A stretch of DNA of 64,000 bases from Variovorax sp. N23 (lineage in GTDB: Bacteria; Pseudomonadota; Gammaproteobacteria; Burkholderiales; Burkholderiaceae_C), in NCBI RefSeq assembly GCF_025486315.1, contig NZ_JAOOPY010000005.1, positions 272,537 through 336,536 on the forward strand. Direction: 5' to 3'. Positions 35,052-45,848 of this stretch are shown here, piece after piece. Within the stretch, counting starts at the first letter, position 1; every line of letters begins with the position of its first letter. The position numbers were made by a program, and so were the translations under genes. The notes below the pieces were generated by a model that was given only the letters and a program-made list of their open reading frames with translations, had not been told where the DNA came from and made no database searches.

Positions 35052-35642
35052 TCAGCCGCCGTTCGCGGCGGGCAGGGTCTGCCAGTCGAGCGTCCACACG
35101 CCCGACAGGACGTTCTGCAGCCAGAGCATGCAGCTGTGCGTCTTGGCGTCGGTCACGCGGCCGTCGCGGCAGCCGTCGAACAGCTCCTGCGGCGTCGCCG
35201 TGAACACGTCGACGAACTCGCCGTGGTCGAGCTGGCGATCGCCGAGCGTGAGCCCGCGGGCGAAGAAGATGTGGATGATCTCCGTGGAGTAGCCGACCGC
35301 CAGATGCATCAGGCCCGCATAGGCCCACTCGCGGGCGGTGTAGCCGGTTTCTTCCAGCAGCTCGCGCTGGCCGCAGACCAGCGGCGACTCGCCCGCGTCG
35401 AGCTTGCCGGCCGGGAACTCGGTCATCACCTGCCCCACCGGGTAGCGGTACTGCCGCTCGAGCACGAGCCGGCCGTCGTCGAGCAGCGGCACCACCACGA
35501 CGGCGCCAGGGTGGATCACGTACTCGCGCGTGGCCGTATGGCCGTCGGGCAGGCGCACGGTGTCGCGCTTGGCGTGGAGGAAATTGCCCTCGAAGAGCGA
35601 TTCGCTCGCGATGCCCTCTTCCTTTAGATGCGCTTCGTCCAT
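35052..35642 (-). CDS. Nudix hydrolase, ADP-ribose pyrophosphatase type
   Basis: A 196-residue hydrolase. The Nudix box GKLDAGESPLVCGQRELLEETGY fits G-x5-E-x7-REUxEExGU completely. The upstream strand VIHPGAVVVVPLLDDGRLVLERQYRYPVGQVMTEFPAG is typical of the NudF/ADP-ribose pyrophosphatase subgroup. It cleaves ADP-ribose or related sugar nucleotides to AMP. It starts 5 bp from the DUF2818 gene, so it is probably cotranscribed with the nuo operon. Confidence 0.9.
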   Translation of the reverse strand: MDEAHLKEEGIASESLFEGNFLHAKRDTVRLPDGHTATREYVIHPGAVVVVPLLDDGRLVLERQYRYPVGQVMTEFPAGKLDAGESPLVCGQRELLEETGYTAREWAYAGLMHLAVGYSTEIIHIFFARGLTLGDRQLDHGEFVDVFTATPQELFDGCRDGRVTDAKTHSCMLWLQNVLSGVWTLDWQTLPAANGG

Positions 35643-35647
35643 GGGGG

Positions 35648-35956
35648 TCAGTTCCGGTGTTTGAGCAGGTAGCGCCAGGTGAAACCGGGAAAGGCCAGCA
35701 CGATGAAGAGTGCGCCGGTGATGGCGTAGAACTCCCAGCCCTGGGGCGCGATCTGCCCGACCCGGCGCTCGAACAGCAGCCCGATGCCGCCGACGATGAA
35801 ATAGAGCAGCACCAGTTCCGCCAGCCGGATCGCCAGCGACTTCCTGCCGCCGGTGCCGACGGGCACCAGCGCGAGCAATCGCTCGTTCAGGAACGGCAGG
35901 TTCGCCGCCACCAGGGCCAGCAGCAGGACCAGCCAGACGGAGGCACTTTGCGACAC
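35648..35956 (-). CDS. DUF2818 membrane protein at the end of the nuo operon
   Basis: A 102-residue inner-membrane protein with about three hydrophobic segments (WLVLLLALVAANLPFL, LAELVLLYFIVGGIGLLF, ITGALFIVLAFPGFTW) and Arg-rich connecting loops. It matches DUF2818, a family found next to nuoN in betaproteobacteria. A role as a complex I accessory or assembly factor is suggested by context only. It begins 7 bp after nuoN. Confidence 0.85.
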   Translation of the reverse strand: MSQSASVWLVLLLALVAANLPFLNERLLALVPVGTGGRKSLAIRLAELVLLYFIVGGIGLLFERRVGQIAPQGWEFYAITGALFIVLAFPGFTWRYLLKHRN

Positions 35957-35963
35957 GCCGTCG

Positions 35964-37451
35964 TCAGTTCGCCAGCGTGGCCACGATGGCCTGGGCGCAC
36001 AGCGTCATCAGGCCGCCGGGCACGATGCCGAGGATGAGGATCAGCGCGCCGTTGACCGTCAGCACGGCACGCACGTCGCGCGGTGCCGACACGGTCGTCG
36101 CCGTGACGGGCGCATCGAAGTACATGACCTTCACGATGCGCAGGTAGTAGAAGGCGCCGATCAGCGACATGATCACCGCGAACACGGCCAGGCCGATGTA
36201 GATGGCCTGTCCCGACGCGATCAGCGCCTGCAGCACGGCCAGCTTGGCGTAGAAGCCGACCAGCGGCGGCAGGCCGGCCAGCGAGAACATCGCGATGGCC
36301 ATCACGCCGGCGTACAGCGGGCTGCGCTGGTTGAGGCCGGCCAGGTCGGTGATCTCTTCGCTCTCGAAACCCTCGCGCGCCAGCAGCAGGATGATGCCGA
36401 AGCTCGCCAGCGTGGTCAGCACGTAGGTCACGACGTAGAACATCGAGGCGCTGTACGCGAACTGCGCGTTGTAGGTGCTGCCGTTGACCACGCCCGCCAC
36501 CAGACCCAGCAGCATGAAGCCCATCTGCGAGATGGTCGAGTAGGCCAGCATGCGCTTGAGGTTGGTCTGCGCGATGGCGGCCAGGTTGCCCACCAGCAGC
36601 GACGCGACGGCCAGCACCGCCAGCATCTGCTGCCAGTCGATGGCCAGCGGCAGCAGGCCTTCCACCAGCAGGCGGATGATGATCGCGAAGGCGGCCAGCT
36701 CGGGCGCGGCGCCGATCAGCAGCGTGATCGCCGTCGGCGCGCCCTGGTAGACGTCGGGCACCCACATGTGGAACGGCGCGGCGCCGACCTTGAAAGCCAG
36801 GCCGGCGACGATGAAGACCAGGCCGAACACCAGCACCTGATGGTTCACCTTGCGGCTCGCGATGGCCTTGAACACCTCGTTGACGTCGAGCGAACCGGTG
36901 GCGCCGTACATCATCGACAGGCCGTACAGCAGAAAACCGCTGGCCATGGCGCCGAGCACGAAGTACTTCATGGCGGCTTCGCTGGCGGTCGCGTTGTCTC
37001 GGCGCAGCGCCACCAGGGCGTAGCTGGAGAGCGTGAGCAGTTCCAGGCCCAGGTAGATCAACAGGAAGTTGCTGCCCGAGATCATCACGAAGCCGCCCAG
37101 CAGCGAGAACATGCTGAGCGTGAACATCTCGCCGCCGCGCAGCATGCCGCGGTCGGCCGCGTAGGGACGGCCGTAGACCAGCGTCACCATCAGCGCCACG
37201 GTGGCAAAGCACTTGAGCCAGTTGCCCATCGGGTCGCTCACGACCATGCCGTGGAAGCCGTAGAACGTGTGGCCGTTGTAGGCGTTGAGGCCGGTCAGCG
37301 CCGCCACCACCGCCAGCGTGAGCAGCGTCAGGATGTAGGTGCGGGTGCGGCGTGCACCGGTCGTCGACAAATCCACCAGGGCAATGATGCAGGTCATGAC
37401 CAGCAGCACCACTTCGGGGTAGATCGCCATCCAGCTGAGTTTGTCAATCAT
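35964..37451 (-). CDS. nuoN: NADH-quinone oxidoreductase subunit N
   Basis: A 495-residue, 14-helix antiporter-like subunit of the complex I membrane arm, one of three proton channels. Typical landmarks are [21 protein letters not shown] with the conserved Glu, [22 protein letters not shown] with its Lys, and [14 protein letters not shown]. It is preceded by nuoM (24 bp) and followed by DUF2818. Confidence 0.97.
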   Translation of the reverse strand: MIDKLSWMAIYPEVVLLVMTCIIALVDLSTTGARRTRTYILTLLTLAVVAALTGLNAYNGHTFYGFHGMVVSDPMGNWLKCFATVALMVTLVYGRPYAADRGMLRGGEMFTLSMFSLLGGFVMISGSNFLLIYLGLELLTLSSYALVALRRDNATASEAAMKYFVLGAMASGFLLYGLSMMYGATGSLDVNEVFKAIASRKVNHQVLVFGLVFIVAGLAFKVGAAPFHMWVPDVYQGAPTAITLLIGAAPELAAFAIIIRLLVEGLLPLAIDWQQMLAVLAVASLLVGNLAAIAQTNLKRMLAYSTISQMGFMLLGLVAGVVNGSTYNAQFAYSASMFYVVTYVLTTLASFGIILLLAREGFESEEITDLAGLNQRSPLYAGVMAIAMFSLAGLPPLVGFYAKLAVLQALIASGQAIYIGLAVFAVIMSLIGAFYYLRIVKVMYFDAPVTATTVSAPRDVRAVLTVNGALILILGIVPGGLMTLCAQAIVATLAN

Positions 37452-37475
37452 CTCGTTCTCTTGTCAGCGTGGATT

Positions 37476-38951
37476 TCAGGGAAGCTTGGACGCGGCGACG
37501 TGCTGCAACAGGTTGCTCACGGAAGCGTCCATCACATCGGTGAAGGGCTTCGGAGCCAGGCCCATCCACAGCACGGCGATGGCCAGCAGCGACAGCATCA
37601 GGAACTCACGGGCATTGATGTCCTTGAGTTCCTTCACATGGTCGTTGCCCACCGGACCCAGGTAGACCCGCTTGTACATCCACAGCGTGTAGGCCGCGCC
37701 GAAGATCAGCGCGGTGGCCGCACCGAAGCCGACCCAGAAGTTGGCCTTGACCGCCCCGAGGATCACCATCCACTCGCCCACGAAGCCGGCAGTGCCCGGC
37801 AGGCCGCAATTGGCCATGGCGAACAGCAGCGCGAAGGCGGCGAACTTGGGCATGGTGTTGACCACGCCGCCGTAGTCGGCGATCTGGCGCGAGTGCACGC
37901 GGTCGTACAGCACGCCGATGCCCAGGAACATGGCCGCCGAGACGAAGCCGTGCGCGATCATCTGCACGATGCCGCCCGAGACGCCCAGCTCGTTGAAGAT
38001 GAAGAAGCCGAGCGTGACGAAGCCCATGTGGGCGATCGACGAGTACGCCACCAGCTTCTTCATGTCCTTCTGCACCAGGGCGACCAGGCCGACGTAGATC
38101 ACGGCGATGAGCGACAGGCCGATCATCAGCCAGGCCCATTCGCGCGAAGCGTCCGGCGCGATCGGCATCGAGAAGCGCAGGAAACCGTAAGTGCCCAACT
38201 TCAGCATGATCGCGGCCAGCACCGCCGAGCCGCCGGTGGGCGCCTCGACGTGCACGTCGGGCAGCCAGGTGTGGAACGGGAACATCGGCACCTTCACGGC
38301 GAAGGCCGCGAAGAAGGCGAAGAACAGGAAGCTCTGCGCACCGCTGGCCAGCGGCAGCCGGTGCCAGGTCAGGATGTCGAAGCTGCCGCCCGACTTGTTG
38401 TACAGGTAGATCAGCGCGACCAGCATGAGCAGCGAGCCAAGCAGCGTATACAGGAAGAACTTGAAGGCGGCGTAGATCTTGTTCGGGCCGCCCCAGATGC
38501 CGATGATGAGGTACATCGGGATCAGCGTGGCTTCGAAGAAGACGTAGAACAGGATGCCGTCGAGCGCCGAGAAGACGCCGACCATCAGCCCCGACAGGAT
38601 CAGGAAGGCACCGAAGTACTGGCTGACGCGCTCGGTGATCACCTCCCACGCCGAGATCACGACGATCACGGTGATGAAGGCGGTCAGCAGCACCATCCAC
38701 AGCGACAGACCGTCGATGCCGACGTGGTAGCTCACGTTGAAGCGCTGGATCCAGCTTTGCTTCTCGACGAACTGCATCGCTGCGGTGCCGAGCTGGAAAC
38801 GCGTGTACAGCGGAATCGTGACCAGGAAGCTCACGATGGAACCGACCAGCGCGATCCAGCGGACCATGCTGGCACGGTCGTCACGGCCGATGGCCAGGAG
38901 CAGGACGCCGAAGGCGATCGGCACCCAGATGGCAAGGCTCAACAAACCCAT
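37476..38951 (-). CDS. nuoM: NADH-quinone oxidoreductase subunit M
   Basis: A 491-residue antiporter-like subunit. YHVGIDGLSLWMVLLTAF, the Glu-bearing LFYVFFEATLIPMYLIIGIWGG, the Lys-containing FFLYTLLGSLLMLVALIYLY and FHTWLPDVHVEAPTGGSAVLA are family blocks. KKLVAYSSIAHMGFVTLG marks the second half-channel. It lies between nuoL and nuoN in the canonical order. Confidence 0.97.
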   Translation of the reverse strand: MGLLSLAIWVPIAFGVLLLAIGRDDRASMVRWIALVGSIVSFLVTIPLYTRFQLGTAAMQFVEKQSWIQRFNVSYHVGIDGLSLWMVLLTAFITVIVVISAWEVITERVSQYFGAFLILSGLMVGVFSALDGILFYVFFEATLIPMYLIIGIWGGPNKIYAAFKFFLYTLLGSLLMLVALIYLYNKSGGSFDILTWHRLPLASGAQSFLFFAFFAAFAVKVPMFPFHTWLPDVHVEAPTGGSAVLAAIMLKLGTYGFLRFSMPIAPDASREWAWLMIGLSLIAVIYVGLVALVQKDMKKLVAYSSIAHMGFVTLGFFIFNELGVSGGIVQMIAHGFVSAAMFLGIGVLYDRVHSRQIADYGGVVNTMPKFAAFALLFAMANCGLPGTAGFVGEWMVILGAVKANFWVGFGAATALIFGAAYTLWMYKRVYLGPVGNDHVKELKDINAREFLMLSLLAIAVLWMGLAPKPFTDVMDASVSNLLQHVAASKLP

Positions 38952-38976
38952 TTTTCTTTTTCTCCAGCGCGCACGC

Positions 38977-41028
38977 TTACTTGTTGAACCAGACGAAGTA
39001 CGTCATGAGCACGAAGATGCCCAACAGCATCGCGAAGGCGTAGTGGTAGATGTAGCCCGACTGCATCCATCGCACCACACCGGCGATGCGGCCGATCAGC
39101 TTCCACGAGCCGTTCACCACGGCACCGTCGATCAGGGCCTGGTCGCCACCCTTCCAGAAGGCGGTGCCGAGCGCACGGGCGCCGCGCGCCACGATGTTCT
39201 CGTTGATCCAGTCGAGGTAGTACTTGTTCTCGAGCAGGCGGTAGACCGGGCCACAAGCGCGCTTGATCGCCGCCGGCAAGGCCGGGTTGATCATGTACAT
39301 GTAGTAAGCGACCACGACGCCGGCGAGTGCCAGCCAGAACGGCATGGTCGTCAGACCGTGCTGCGCCATGGCCCAGGGGCCGTGGAAGGCGGCCTTCATC
39401 TCTTCCATCGCGGGATGCTTCTCCAGATTGAAGAAGATCGCGTCCTTGAAGAAGTCGCCGTAGAGCATCGGCTGGATCGTCATGAAGCCGATCACGACCG
39501 ACGGGATCGCCAGCAGCACCAGCGGCAGCCAGACGACCCAGGGCGACTCATGCGGCTTGTGGGCATCGTGACCATGGCCGTGATCGTCGTGGCCGTGCGC
39601 ATGCGCATCGTCGTGGTGGTCGTCGTGGTGAGCGTCCGGGTTCTGGTCGTAGCGCTCCTTGCCGTGGAATACCAGGAAGTACAGACGGAACGAATAGAAG
39701 GCCGTGATGAACACGCCGGCGAGCACCGCGAAGTACGCAAAGCCCGAGCCCCAGAGATGGCTCTCGTGCACCGCTTCGATGATGCTGTCCTTCGAGTAGA
39801 AGCCGGCGAAGAGCGGCGTACCGATCAAGGCGAGCGAGCCCAGGACGAAGGTGATCCAGGTGATCGGCATGTACTTGCGCACGCCGCCCATCCAGCGGAT
39901 GTCCTGGTTGTGGTGCATGCCGATGATCACCGAGCCGGCCCCCAGGAACAGCAGCGCCTTGAAGAAGGCGTGCGTCATCAGGTGGAACACCGCGACCGAA
40001 TACGCCGACGCGCCGAGCGCCACCGTCATGTAGCCGAGCTGCGAGAGCGTCGAGTACGCGATCACGCGCTTGATGTCGTTCTGGATGATGCCCAGGAAAC
40101 CCATGAACAGCGCCGTGATGGCACCGATCACGAGGATGAAGCTCAGGGCCGTGTCGCTCAGCTCGAACAGCGGCGACATGCGCGCCACCATGAAGATGCC
40201 GGCCGTCACCATGGTCGCTGCGTGGATCAGCGCCGAGATGGGGGTCGGGCCTTCCATCGAGTCGGGCAGCCACACGTGCAGCGGGAACTGCGCGCTCTTG
40301 CCCATCGCGCCGATGAACAGGCAGATGCAGATCACGGTCACGAGCATCCACTCGGTGCCCGGGAACGTCAGCTTGGCCAGGTCGTCGGCCTTGGCGAAGG
40401 CTTCGCCGTAGTTCAGCGTGCCGGCGTAGGCCGCGATCAGGCCGATGCCCAGGATGAAGCCGAAGTCACCGACGCGGTTGACCAGGAAGGCCTTCATGTT
40501 CGCGAAGATCGCGGTCGGCTTGTTGAACCAGAAGCCGATCAGCAGGTACGACACCAGGCCCACCGCTTCCCAGCCGAAGAACAGCTGGAGCATGTTGTTG
40601 CTCATCACGAGCATCAGCATCGAGAAGGTGAACAGCGAGATGTACGAGAAGAAGCGGTTGTAGCCCTCGTCTTCTTCCATGTAGCCGATCGTGTAGATGT
40701 GGACCATCAGCGACACGAAGGTCACGACGCACATCATCATGGCGGTGAGGCCGTCGACCAGGAAGCCGACTTCCATCTTCAGGCCGCCGACGATCATCCA
40801 TTCGTACAGCGTGGCGTTGAAGCGCGCACCGTCGACGATGACGCTGCGCAGCGTCATGGCGGAGATGATGAAGGCGATCAGCACGCCCAGGATGGTCAGC
40901 GAATGCGTGACCTTGCGGCCGATGTGGTTGCCGCCGAACTTCGTGCCGAACAGGCCGGCCAGTGCGGCACCGACCAGCGGCGCCATGGGGACCGCCAGCA
41001 GCGTGGATGCGGAGAGTGTTGCGCTCAT
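38977..41028 (-). CDS. nuoL: NADH-quinone oxidoreductase subunit L with His-rich loop
   Basis: A 683-residue distal proton-pumping subunit with the long lateral helix at its C terminus. Blocks include GWEAVGLVSYLLIGFW with the conserved Glu, FPLHVWLPDSMEGPTPISALIHAATMV, and KRVIAYSTLSQLGYM. It is longer than the E. coli protein (about 610). Part of the excess is a His/Asp-rich loop at residues 467-493 (12 His in 27 residues) between transmembrane segments. The loop is a potential metal-binding patch. Confidence 0.97.
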   Translation of the reverse strand: MSATLSASTLLAVPMAPLVGAALAGLFGTKFGGNHIGRKVTHSLTILGVLIAFIISAMTLRSVIVDGARFNATLYEWMIVGGLKMEVGFLVDGLTAMMMCVVTFVSLMVHIYTIGYMEEDEGYNRFFSYISLFTFSMLMLVMSNNMLQLFFGWEAVGLVSYLLIGFWFNKPTAIFANMKAFLVNRVGDFGFILGIGLIAAYAGTLNYGEAFAKADDLAKLTFPGTEWMLVTVICICLFIGAMGKSAQFPLHVWLPDSMEGPTPISALIHAATMVTAGIFMVARMSPLFELSDTALSFILVIGAITALFMGFLGIIQNDIKRVIAYSTLSQLGYMTVALGASAYSVAVFHLMTHAFFKALLFLGAGSVIIGMHHNQDIRWMGGVRKYMPITWITFVLGSLALIGTPLFAGFYSKDSIIEAVHESHLWGSGFAYFAVLAGVFITAFYSFRLYFLVFHGKERYDQNPDAHHDDHHDDAHAHGHDDHGHGHDAHKPHESPWVVWLPLVLLAIPSVVIGFMTIQPMLYGDFFKDAIFFNLEKHPAMEEMKAAFHGPWAMAQHGLTTMPFWLALAGVVVAYYMYMINPALPAAIKRACGPVYRLLENKYYLDWINENIVARGARALGTAFWKGGDQALIDGAVVNGSWKLIGRIAGVVRWMQSGYIYHYAFAMLLGIFVLMTYFVWFNK

Positions 41029-41037
41029 GAGAAAGCC

Positions 41038-41346
41038 TTATCCCTTGAGCGTGTTGAGCTCGTCGACATTGATGCTCGACTTGTTGCGGAACAGCAGCAC
41101 CAGCAGCGCCAGGCCGATGGCCGACTCGGCCGCGGCCACCGTCAGGATGAAGAACACGAAGATCTGGCCGTGCATGTCACCCAGGTAGTGGGAGAAGGCG
41201 ACGAAATTCATGTTGACTGCCAGCAGCATCAGTTCGATGCACATCAGCAGCACGATCAGGTTCTTGCGGTTCAGGAAGATGCCGATGACCGACATCGCGA
41301 ACAGCATCGCGCCGAGCGACAGGTAATGTGAGAGGGTCAGTGTCAT
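41038..41346 (-). CDS. nuoK: NADH-quinone oxidoreductase subunit K
   Basis: A 102-residue, three-helix subunit. The two membrane glutamates needed for proton transfer are visible in [15 protein letters not shown] and [18 protein letters not shown]. Its ATG overlaps the nuoJ stop by 4 bp. Confidence 0.97.
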   Translation of the reverse strand: MTLTLSHYLSLGAMLFAMSVIGIFLNRKNLIVLLMCIELMLLAVNMNFVAFSHYLGDMHGQIFVFFILTVAAAESAIGLALLVLLFRNKSSINVDELNTLKG

Positions 41347-42008
41347 GCCTTCTTCTCCGGTGCGGCGGCGGGTGCGACAGGTGCGGGCTCGGCCGGCGGA
41401 GGCGGCGGTGCCGCACGCGTGACGTCGAGCTTCACGAGGTGCATGCGATCGCGTGCCTTCACGTGAATCTGGTCGCTCACGTCGATGAACTTGGTGTCCT
41501 TGCGTTGCCGCAGCGTGAGCGCGATGGCCGCGATCATGGCCACCACCAGAATCACGGCGGCGATCTGCACGGGGTACAGGTATTCGGTGTACAGCAGGAT
41601 GCCCAGCGCCTTGGTGTTGGAACCACCCTGCGTCATGGCCGCCTGCGCCGCGGCGGGCATCTCTCGGAAGCCGCCCATCAGTACGTAGGCCATCTCGAGC
41701 GCGATCACCACGCCGACCAGCGCGGCCAGCGGAAAGTGCTTCCAGAAGCCCTGTCGCAGGCTGTCCATGTTCAGGTCGAGCATCATCACGACGAACAGGA
41801 AGAGCACCATCACCGCGCCCAGGTAGACCAGCACCAGCACGATGGCCAGGAACTCGGCCTGCAGCAGCAGCCAGACGGCCGATGCCTGCGAGAACGCGAG
41901 CATCAGGTAGAGCACGGCGTGCACGGGGTTGCGCGCCGTGATGACTCGGAAGGCCGCGAACAGCAGCACCAACGAGAACAGATAGAAGAAGCCAGTCTTG
42001 ACGTCCAT
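41343..42008 (-). CDS. nuoJ: NADH-quinone oxidoreductase subunit J
   Basis: A 221-residue subunit with five helices near the N terminus ([52 protein letters not shown]). The conserved [11 protein letters not shown] segment contains the helix distorted during proton pumping. The C-terminal tail from about residue 170 is hydrophilic and then Pro/Ala-rich ([21 protein letters not shown]), longer than in enterobacteria. Confidence 0.96.
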   Translation of the reverse strand: MDVKTGFFYLFSLVLLFAAFRVITARNPVHAVLYLMLAFSQASAVWLLLQAEFLAIVLVLVYLGAVMVLFLFVVMMLDLNMDSLRQGFWKHFPLAALVGVVIALEMAYVLMGGFREMPAAAQAAMTQGGSNTKALGILLYTEYLYPVQIAAVILVVAMIAAIALTLRQRKDTKFIDVSDQIHVKARDRMHLVKLDVTRAAPPPPPAEPAPVAPAAAPEKKA

Positions 42009-42035
42009 GGAATTTTTCTTTGCGGGCGTCTGCCG

Positions 42036-42548
42036 TTAACGGTATTTCGCGTCGGCTGCCTTGTTGGCAGCGATCTCTTTTTCGTAGCGGTCGCCGACAG
42101 CCAGGAGCATTTCCTTGGTGAAGTACAGGTCGCCCCGCTTTTCACCGTGGTACTCGAGGATGTGCGTCTCGACGATCGAGTCGACCGGGCAGCTCTCTTC
42201 GCAGAAGCCGCAGAAGATGCATTTGGTCAGGTCGATGTCGTAGCGGGTGGTACGGCGCGAGCCGTCGTCGCGCACGTCGGATTCGATGGTGATCGCCACC
42301 GCCGGGCACACGGCCTCGCACAGCTTGCAGGCGATGCAGCGCTCTTCGCCGTTGTCGTAACGGCGCAGGGCGTGCAGGCCGCGGAAGCGCGGCGACAGCG
42401 GGGTTTTTTCCTCCGGGAACTGGACCGTGATCTTGCGGCGGAACGCGTAGCGCCCCGTCAGGACCATGCCCTTGAGGAGCTCCGTGAGCATGAAGCTCTT
42501 GAGGAAGTCCTTCACCGAGAAGGTGGAAGCAGCAACAGCTGAAGACAT
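42036..42548 (-). CDS. nuoI: NADH-quinone oxidoreductase subunit I
   Basis: A 170-residue peripheral-arm subunit carrying clusters N6a and N6b. Two ferredoxin motifs C-x2-C-x2-C-x3-CP are complete: [12 protein letters not shown] and [12 protein letters not shown]. The N terminus has the short helix that docks on NuoH. It lies between nuoH (15 bp upstream) and nuoJ. Confidence 0.97.
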   Translation of the reverse strand: MSSAVAASTFSVKDFLKSFMLTELLKGMVLTGRYAFRRKITVQFPEEKTPLSPRFRGLHALRRYDNGEERCIACKLCEAVCPAVAITIESDVRDDGSRRTTRYDIDLTKCIFCGFCEESCPVDSIVETHILEYHGEKRGDLYFTKEMLLAVGDRYEKEIAANKAADAKYR

Positions 42549-42563
42549 CGTGGGGTTCTCCGC

Positions 42564-43640
42564 TTAGTTCCAGATGTTCCAGGGCGTCTGCATCCAGCCC
42601 CCGACCACCAGCAGCCACACCAGGGTGACCGGAATGAAGATCTTCCAGCCCAGACGCATGATCTGGTCATAACGGAAGCGCGGGAAGGTGCCGCGGATCC
42701 AGATGAACAGCGTGAGCACGAAGAAGGTCTTCAGGCCCAGCCAGATCCAGCCCGGGATGAAATCGAGGAAGCCGATCGGCGACAGCCAGCCGCCCAGGAA
42801 CATGAGCGCGGCCAGGATCGACACGAGCCACATGCTGGCGTATTCGGCCAGGAAGAAGATCGCGAAGCCCATGCCCGAGTACTCGACCATGTGGCCGGCC
42901 ACGATTTCCGCTTCGCCCTCAACCACGTCGAAGGGGTGGCGGTTGGTCTCGGCCACGCCGGAGATCACGTAGACCACGAAGATCGGCAGCAGCGGCAGCC
43001 AGTTCCACGACAGGAAGCCCAGGCCCATGTTGACGCCCATGCCCTTGCCCTGCGAAGCGACCACGTCGCCCAGGTGCAGGCTGCCCGTCACCATGATGAC
43101 AACGACCAGACAGAAGCCCATGGCGATTTCGTAGCTCACCATCTGGGCCGACGCGCGCAGCGCGCCCAGGAAGGCGTACTTCGAGTTCGATGCCCAGCCG
43201 GCGATGATCACGCCGTACACCTCGATCGAGGTGATCGCCATGATCAGCAGCAGGCCGGCGTTGACGTTCGCGAGGATCGCTTCAGGGCCGAAGGGAATCG
43301 CGACCCAGGCGGCCAGCGCCGGCATGATCGCCATGATCGGGCCGAGGCGGAACAGCCCGGGCGACGCGGCGGTGGGGTTGATCAGCTCCTTGGTCAGCAG
43401 CTTCAGCGCGTCGGCGATGGGCTGCAGCAGGCCGAACGGGCCCACGCGGTTGGGGCCGTGGCGGACCTGGATCCAGCCCAGGAACTTGCGCTCCCACAGC
43501 GTCGCATAGGCCACGGCGCCGAGCAGCGGCAGCAGCACGCAGATGATCTTGATCAGCGCCCAGAGCACCGGCCAGCCGCCGGCGGTCCACCAGGTCGCGC
43601 CGATGAGGCCGTGGCCGAAACCGTAGATGGAATCGATCAT
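42564..43640 (-). CDS. nuoH: NADH-quinone oxidoreductase subunit H
   Basis: A 358-residue membrane subunit forming the quinone chamber. [38 protein letters not shown] is the family signature, and the charged loop [20 protein letters not shown] carries the quinone-linked acidic residues. The ATG at 43638-43640 overlaps the nuoG stop by 4 bp; upstream in-frame codons do not fit the family N terminus. Confidence 0.97.
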   Translation of the reverse strand: MIDSIYGFGHGLIGATWWTAGGWPVLWALIKIICVLLPLLGAVAYATLWERKFLGWIQVRHGPNRVGPFGLLQPIADALKLLTKELINPTAASPGLFRLGPIMAIMPALAAWVAIPFGPEAILANVNAGLLLIMAITSIEVYGVIIAGWASNSKYAFLGALRASAQMVSYEIAMGFCLVVVIMVTGSLHLGDVVASQGKGMGVNMGLGFLSWNWLPLLPIFVVYVISGVAETNRHPFDVVEGEAEIVAGHMVEYSGMGFAIFFLAEYASMWLVSILAALMFLGGWLSPIGFLDFIPGWIWLGLKTFFVLTLFIWIRGTFPRFRYDQIMRLGWKIFIPVTLVWLLVVGGWMQTPWNIWN

Positions 43641-45829
43641 GCCGTCACCTCGTCGAGCACCGGGTGCTGACCGGGCCACACCCCCAGCGCCGCATGCGCG
43701 GCACCGCGCGCGTCGGCGGTGAGCTGCAGCGAGGTAGCGCGGCGCGTGAGGCCGTCCAACTGATAGATCGACGCCGTGACCGGCGCCGCCGCATCGGCGA
43801 CCGCCTTCGACAGGTCGACATCCGCGGGAGCGGCGTTCGACAGCCGGTCGGCGGCGATGTGCGTGGCGCCGGCATCGGCCCCACGCACCGACGCCAGCAC
43901 GTCCTGGGCGGTTTCGAAATCGAAGTTCGACAGGCCGAGCATGTTGCCCAGCACGCGCAGCACCTTCCAGGCCGGACGGGCCTCGCCGCGCGGCTTGACC
44001 ACGGCATGGAAACTCTGGATGCGGCCTTCGGCATTGACGAAGGTGCCCGGCGTTTCACTGAACGGCGCGATCGGCAGCAGCACATCGCTGATGGCGAGGT
44101 TCGCCTTGAAGGGACTCAGGGTCACGACCATCTGTGCATGCTCGAGGCCGGCCGCCGCACGGGCGCCGGCAGCCGAGTCGAATTCGGGTTCGTTGTTGAG
44201 CAGCAGCACGGCCTTCAGGCCGCCCGACAGCATCTGGCCGGCGTTCAGGCCATTCGCGCCGGGCAGTGCGTTCGCCCACTGGGCGCCGACCGTGTTGGCA
44301 GCCTCGGTAAGGTAGCCGACGCTGGCGCCGGTCTGTTCGCCGATCCACTGCGCGAGCGCCAGCAGGCGCGACGCGTCGGCATGGTGGGCTGCGGCGTTGC
44401 CAAGCAGGATCGCCTTGCGTTCACCACCCAGCAGCGATTGCGCGAAGGCCTTGGCCTCGTCGCTCGCGCTGCCTTGGACGGGCGCCGAAACGCCCTTCTC
44501 TGCCCCGATGGCGGTGGCCACGTCGGCCAGGGCCTGCGCCCAGCCGCTGGCAGCCACGGTCGTCACGCCGGCCAGGGCCATGGCCCACGCGTCCCGCGAT
44601 GGCAACTCGTTCGACGAGGCAATCACGCTCACGGCGGCGCCCTTGCGGGTCGCCTGGCGGATGCGCTGCGCGAACAGCGGATGGTCCTTGCGCAGGTTCG
44701 AGCCCACGACCAGCACGCGCTGCAGATTCGACAGCGACGCGATCGAGGTGCCGAGCCAGCGGATGCCGCCGGCCGGCGTGAAGTCGGCACTGCGCAGGCG
44801 ATAGTCGATGTTCTCGCTGCCCAGGCCGCGCACCAGCGCACCGGCCAGGGCCAGCTCTTCGACCGTGCTGTGCGGGCTGACCAGCGCGCCGATGGCAGAC
44901 GCGCCATGGTCGGTCTTGATCTGGCGCAGGCCGTTGGCCACGTATTCGAGGGCGGTCTGCCAGTCGACGGCCTGCCATTGGCCGCCCTGCTTGAGCATGG
45001 GCTGCGTCAGACGCTCGTCGCTGTTGAGCGCTTCGTAGGAGAAGCGGTCGCGGTCGGCGATCCAGCATTCGTTGACGTCTTCGTTCTCCAGCGGAACGAC
45101 GCGCATCACCTGGTTGTTCTTGACCTGGACGATCAGGTTGGCACCGGTCGAGTCATGCGGGCTGACCGACTTGCGGCGCGACAGCTCCCAGGTGCGGGCG
45201 CTGTAGCGGAAGGGCTTGCTGGTGAGCGCGCCGACCGGGCAGATGTCGATCATGTTGCCCGAGAGCTCGGAGTCGACGGTCTCGCCGAGCACGGTGGTGA
45301 TCTCGGAGTGCTCGCCGCGGTGGATCATGCCGAGCTCCATCACACCGGCCACTTCCTGGCCGAAGCGGACGCAGCGCGTGCAGTGGATGCAGCGACTCAT
45401 CTCTTCCATGCTGATGAGCGGGCCCACGTCCTTGTGGAACACCACGCGCTTCTCTTCCTCGTAGCGCGAGGACGAGCCGCCGTAGCCCACGGCCAGATCC
45501 TGCAGCTGGCATTCGCCGCCCTGATCGCAGATCGGGCAGTCCAGCGGGTGGTTGATGAGCAGGAACTCCATCACCGACTGCTGGGCCTTGATGGCCTTAT
45601 CGCTCTTGGTTCGGACGATCATGCCCTGGGTCACGGGCGTGGCGCAGGCCGGCATCGGCTTGGGCGCCTTTTCCACGTCGACCAGGCACATGCGGCAGTT
45701 GGCCGCGATGCTGAGTTTCTTGTGATAGCAGAAGTGCGGGATGTACGTGCCCGCCTTGTCGGCGGCATGCATGATCATGCTGCCTTCGACGATGTCGACC
45801 TTCTTGCCGTCGAGTTCGATTTCAACCAT
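43637..45829 (-). CDS. nuoG: NADH-quinone oxidoreductase subunit G (without cluster N7 ligands)
   Basis: A 730-residue peripheral subunit. Ligand sets for N1b ([18 protein letters not shown]...CATP), N5 ([18 protein letters not shown]) and N4 ([10 protein letters not shown]...DICPVGAL) are intact. Where E. coli has C-x2-C-x3-C for cluster N7, this protein reads [11 protein letters not shown], with S223, D226 and A230 replacing the cysteines, so N7 is absent as in most complex I enzymes. The C-terminal molybdopterin-like domain is an evolutionary relic. The ATG at 45827-45829 is chosen by family start. Confidence 0.97.
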   Translation of the reverse strand: MVEIELDGKKVDIVEGSMIMHAADKAGTYIPHFCYHKKLSIAANCRMCLVDVEKAPKPMPACATPVTQGMIVRTKSDKAIKAQQSVMEFLLINHPLDCPICDQGGECQLQDLAVGYGGSSSRYEEEKRVVFHKDVGPLISMEEMSRCIHCTRCVRFGQEVAGVMELGMIHRGEHSEITTVLGETVDSELSGNMIDICPVGALTSKPFRYSARTWELSRRKSVSPHDSTGANLIVQVKNNQVMRVVPLENEDVNECWIADRDRFSYEALNSDERLTQPMLKQGGQWQAVDWQTALEYVANGLRQIKTDHGASAIGALVSPHSTVEELALAGALVRGLGSENIDYRLRSADFTPAGGIRWLGTSIASLSNLQRVLVVGSNLRKDHPLFAQRIRQATRKGAAVSVIASSNELPSRDAWAMALAGVTTVAASGWAQALADVATAIGAEKGVSAPVQGSASDEAKAFAQSLLGGERKAILLGNAAAHHADASRLLALAQWIGEQTGASVGYLTEAANTVGAQWANALPGANGLNAGQMLSGGLKAVLLLNNEPEFDSAAGARAAAGLEHAQMVVTLSPFKANLAISDVLLPIAPFSETPGTFVNAEGRIQSFHAVVKPRGEARPAWKVLRVLGNMLGLSNFDFETAQDVLASVRGADAGATHIAADRLSNAAPADVDLSKAVADAAAPVTASIYQLDGLTRRATSLQLTADARGAAHAALGVWPGQHPVLDEVTA

Positions 45830-45848
45830 ATGTGTTGCGTTTTCGTGC

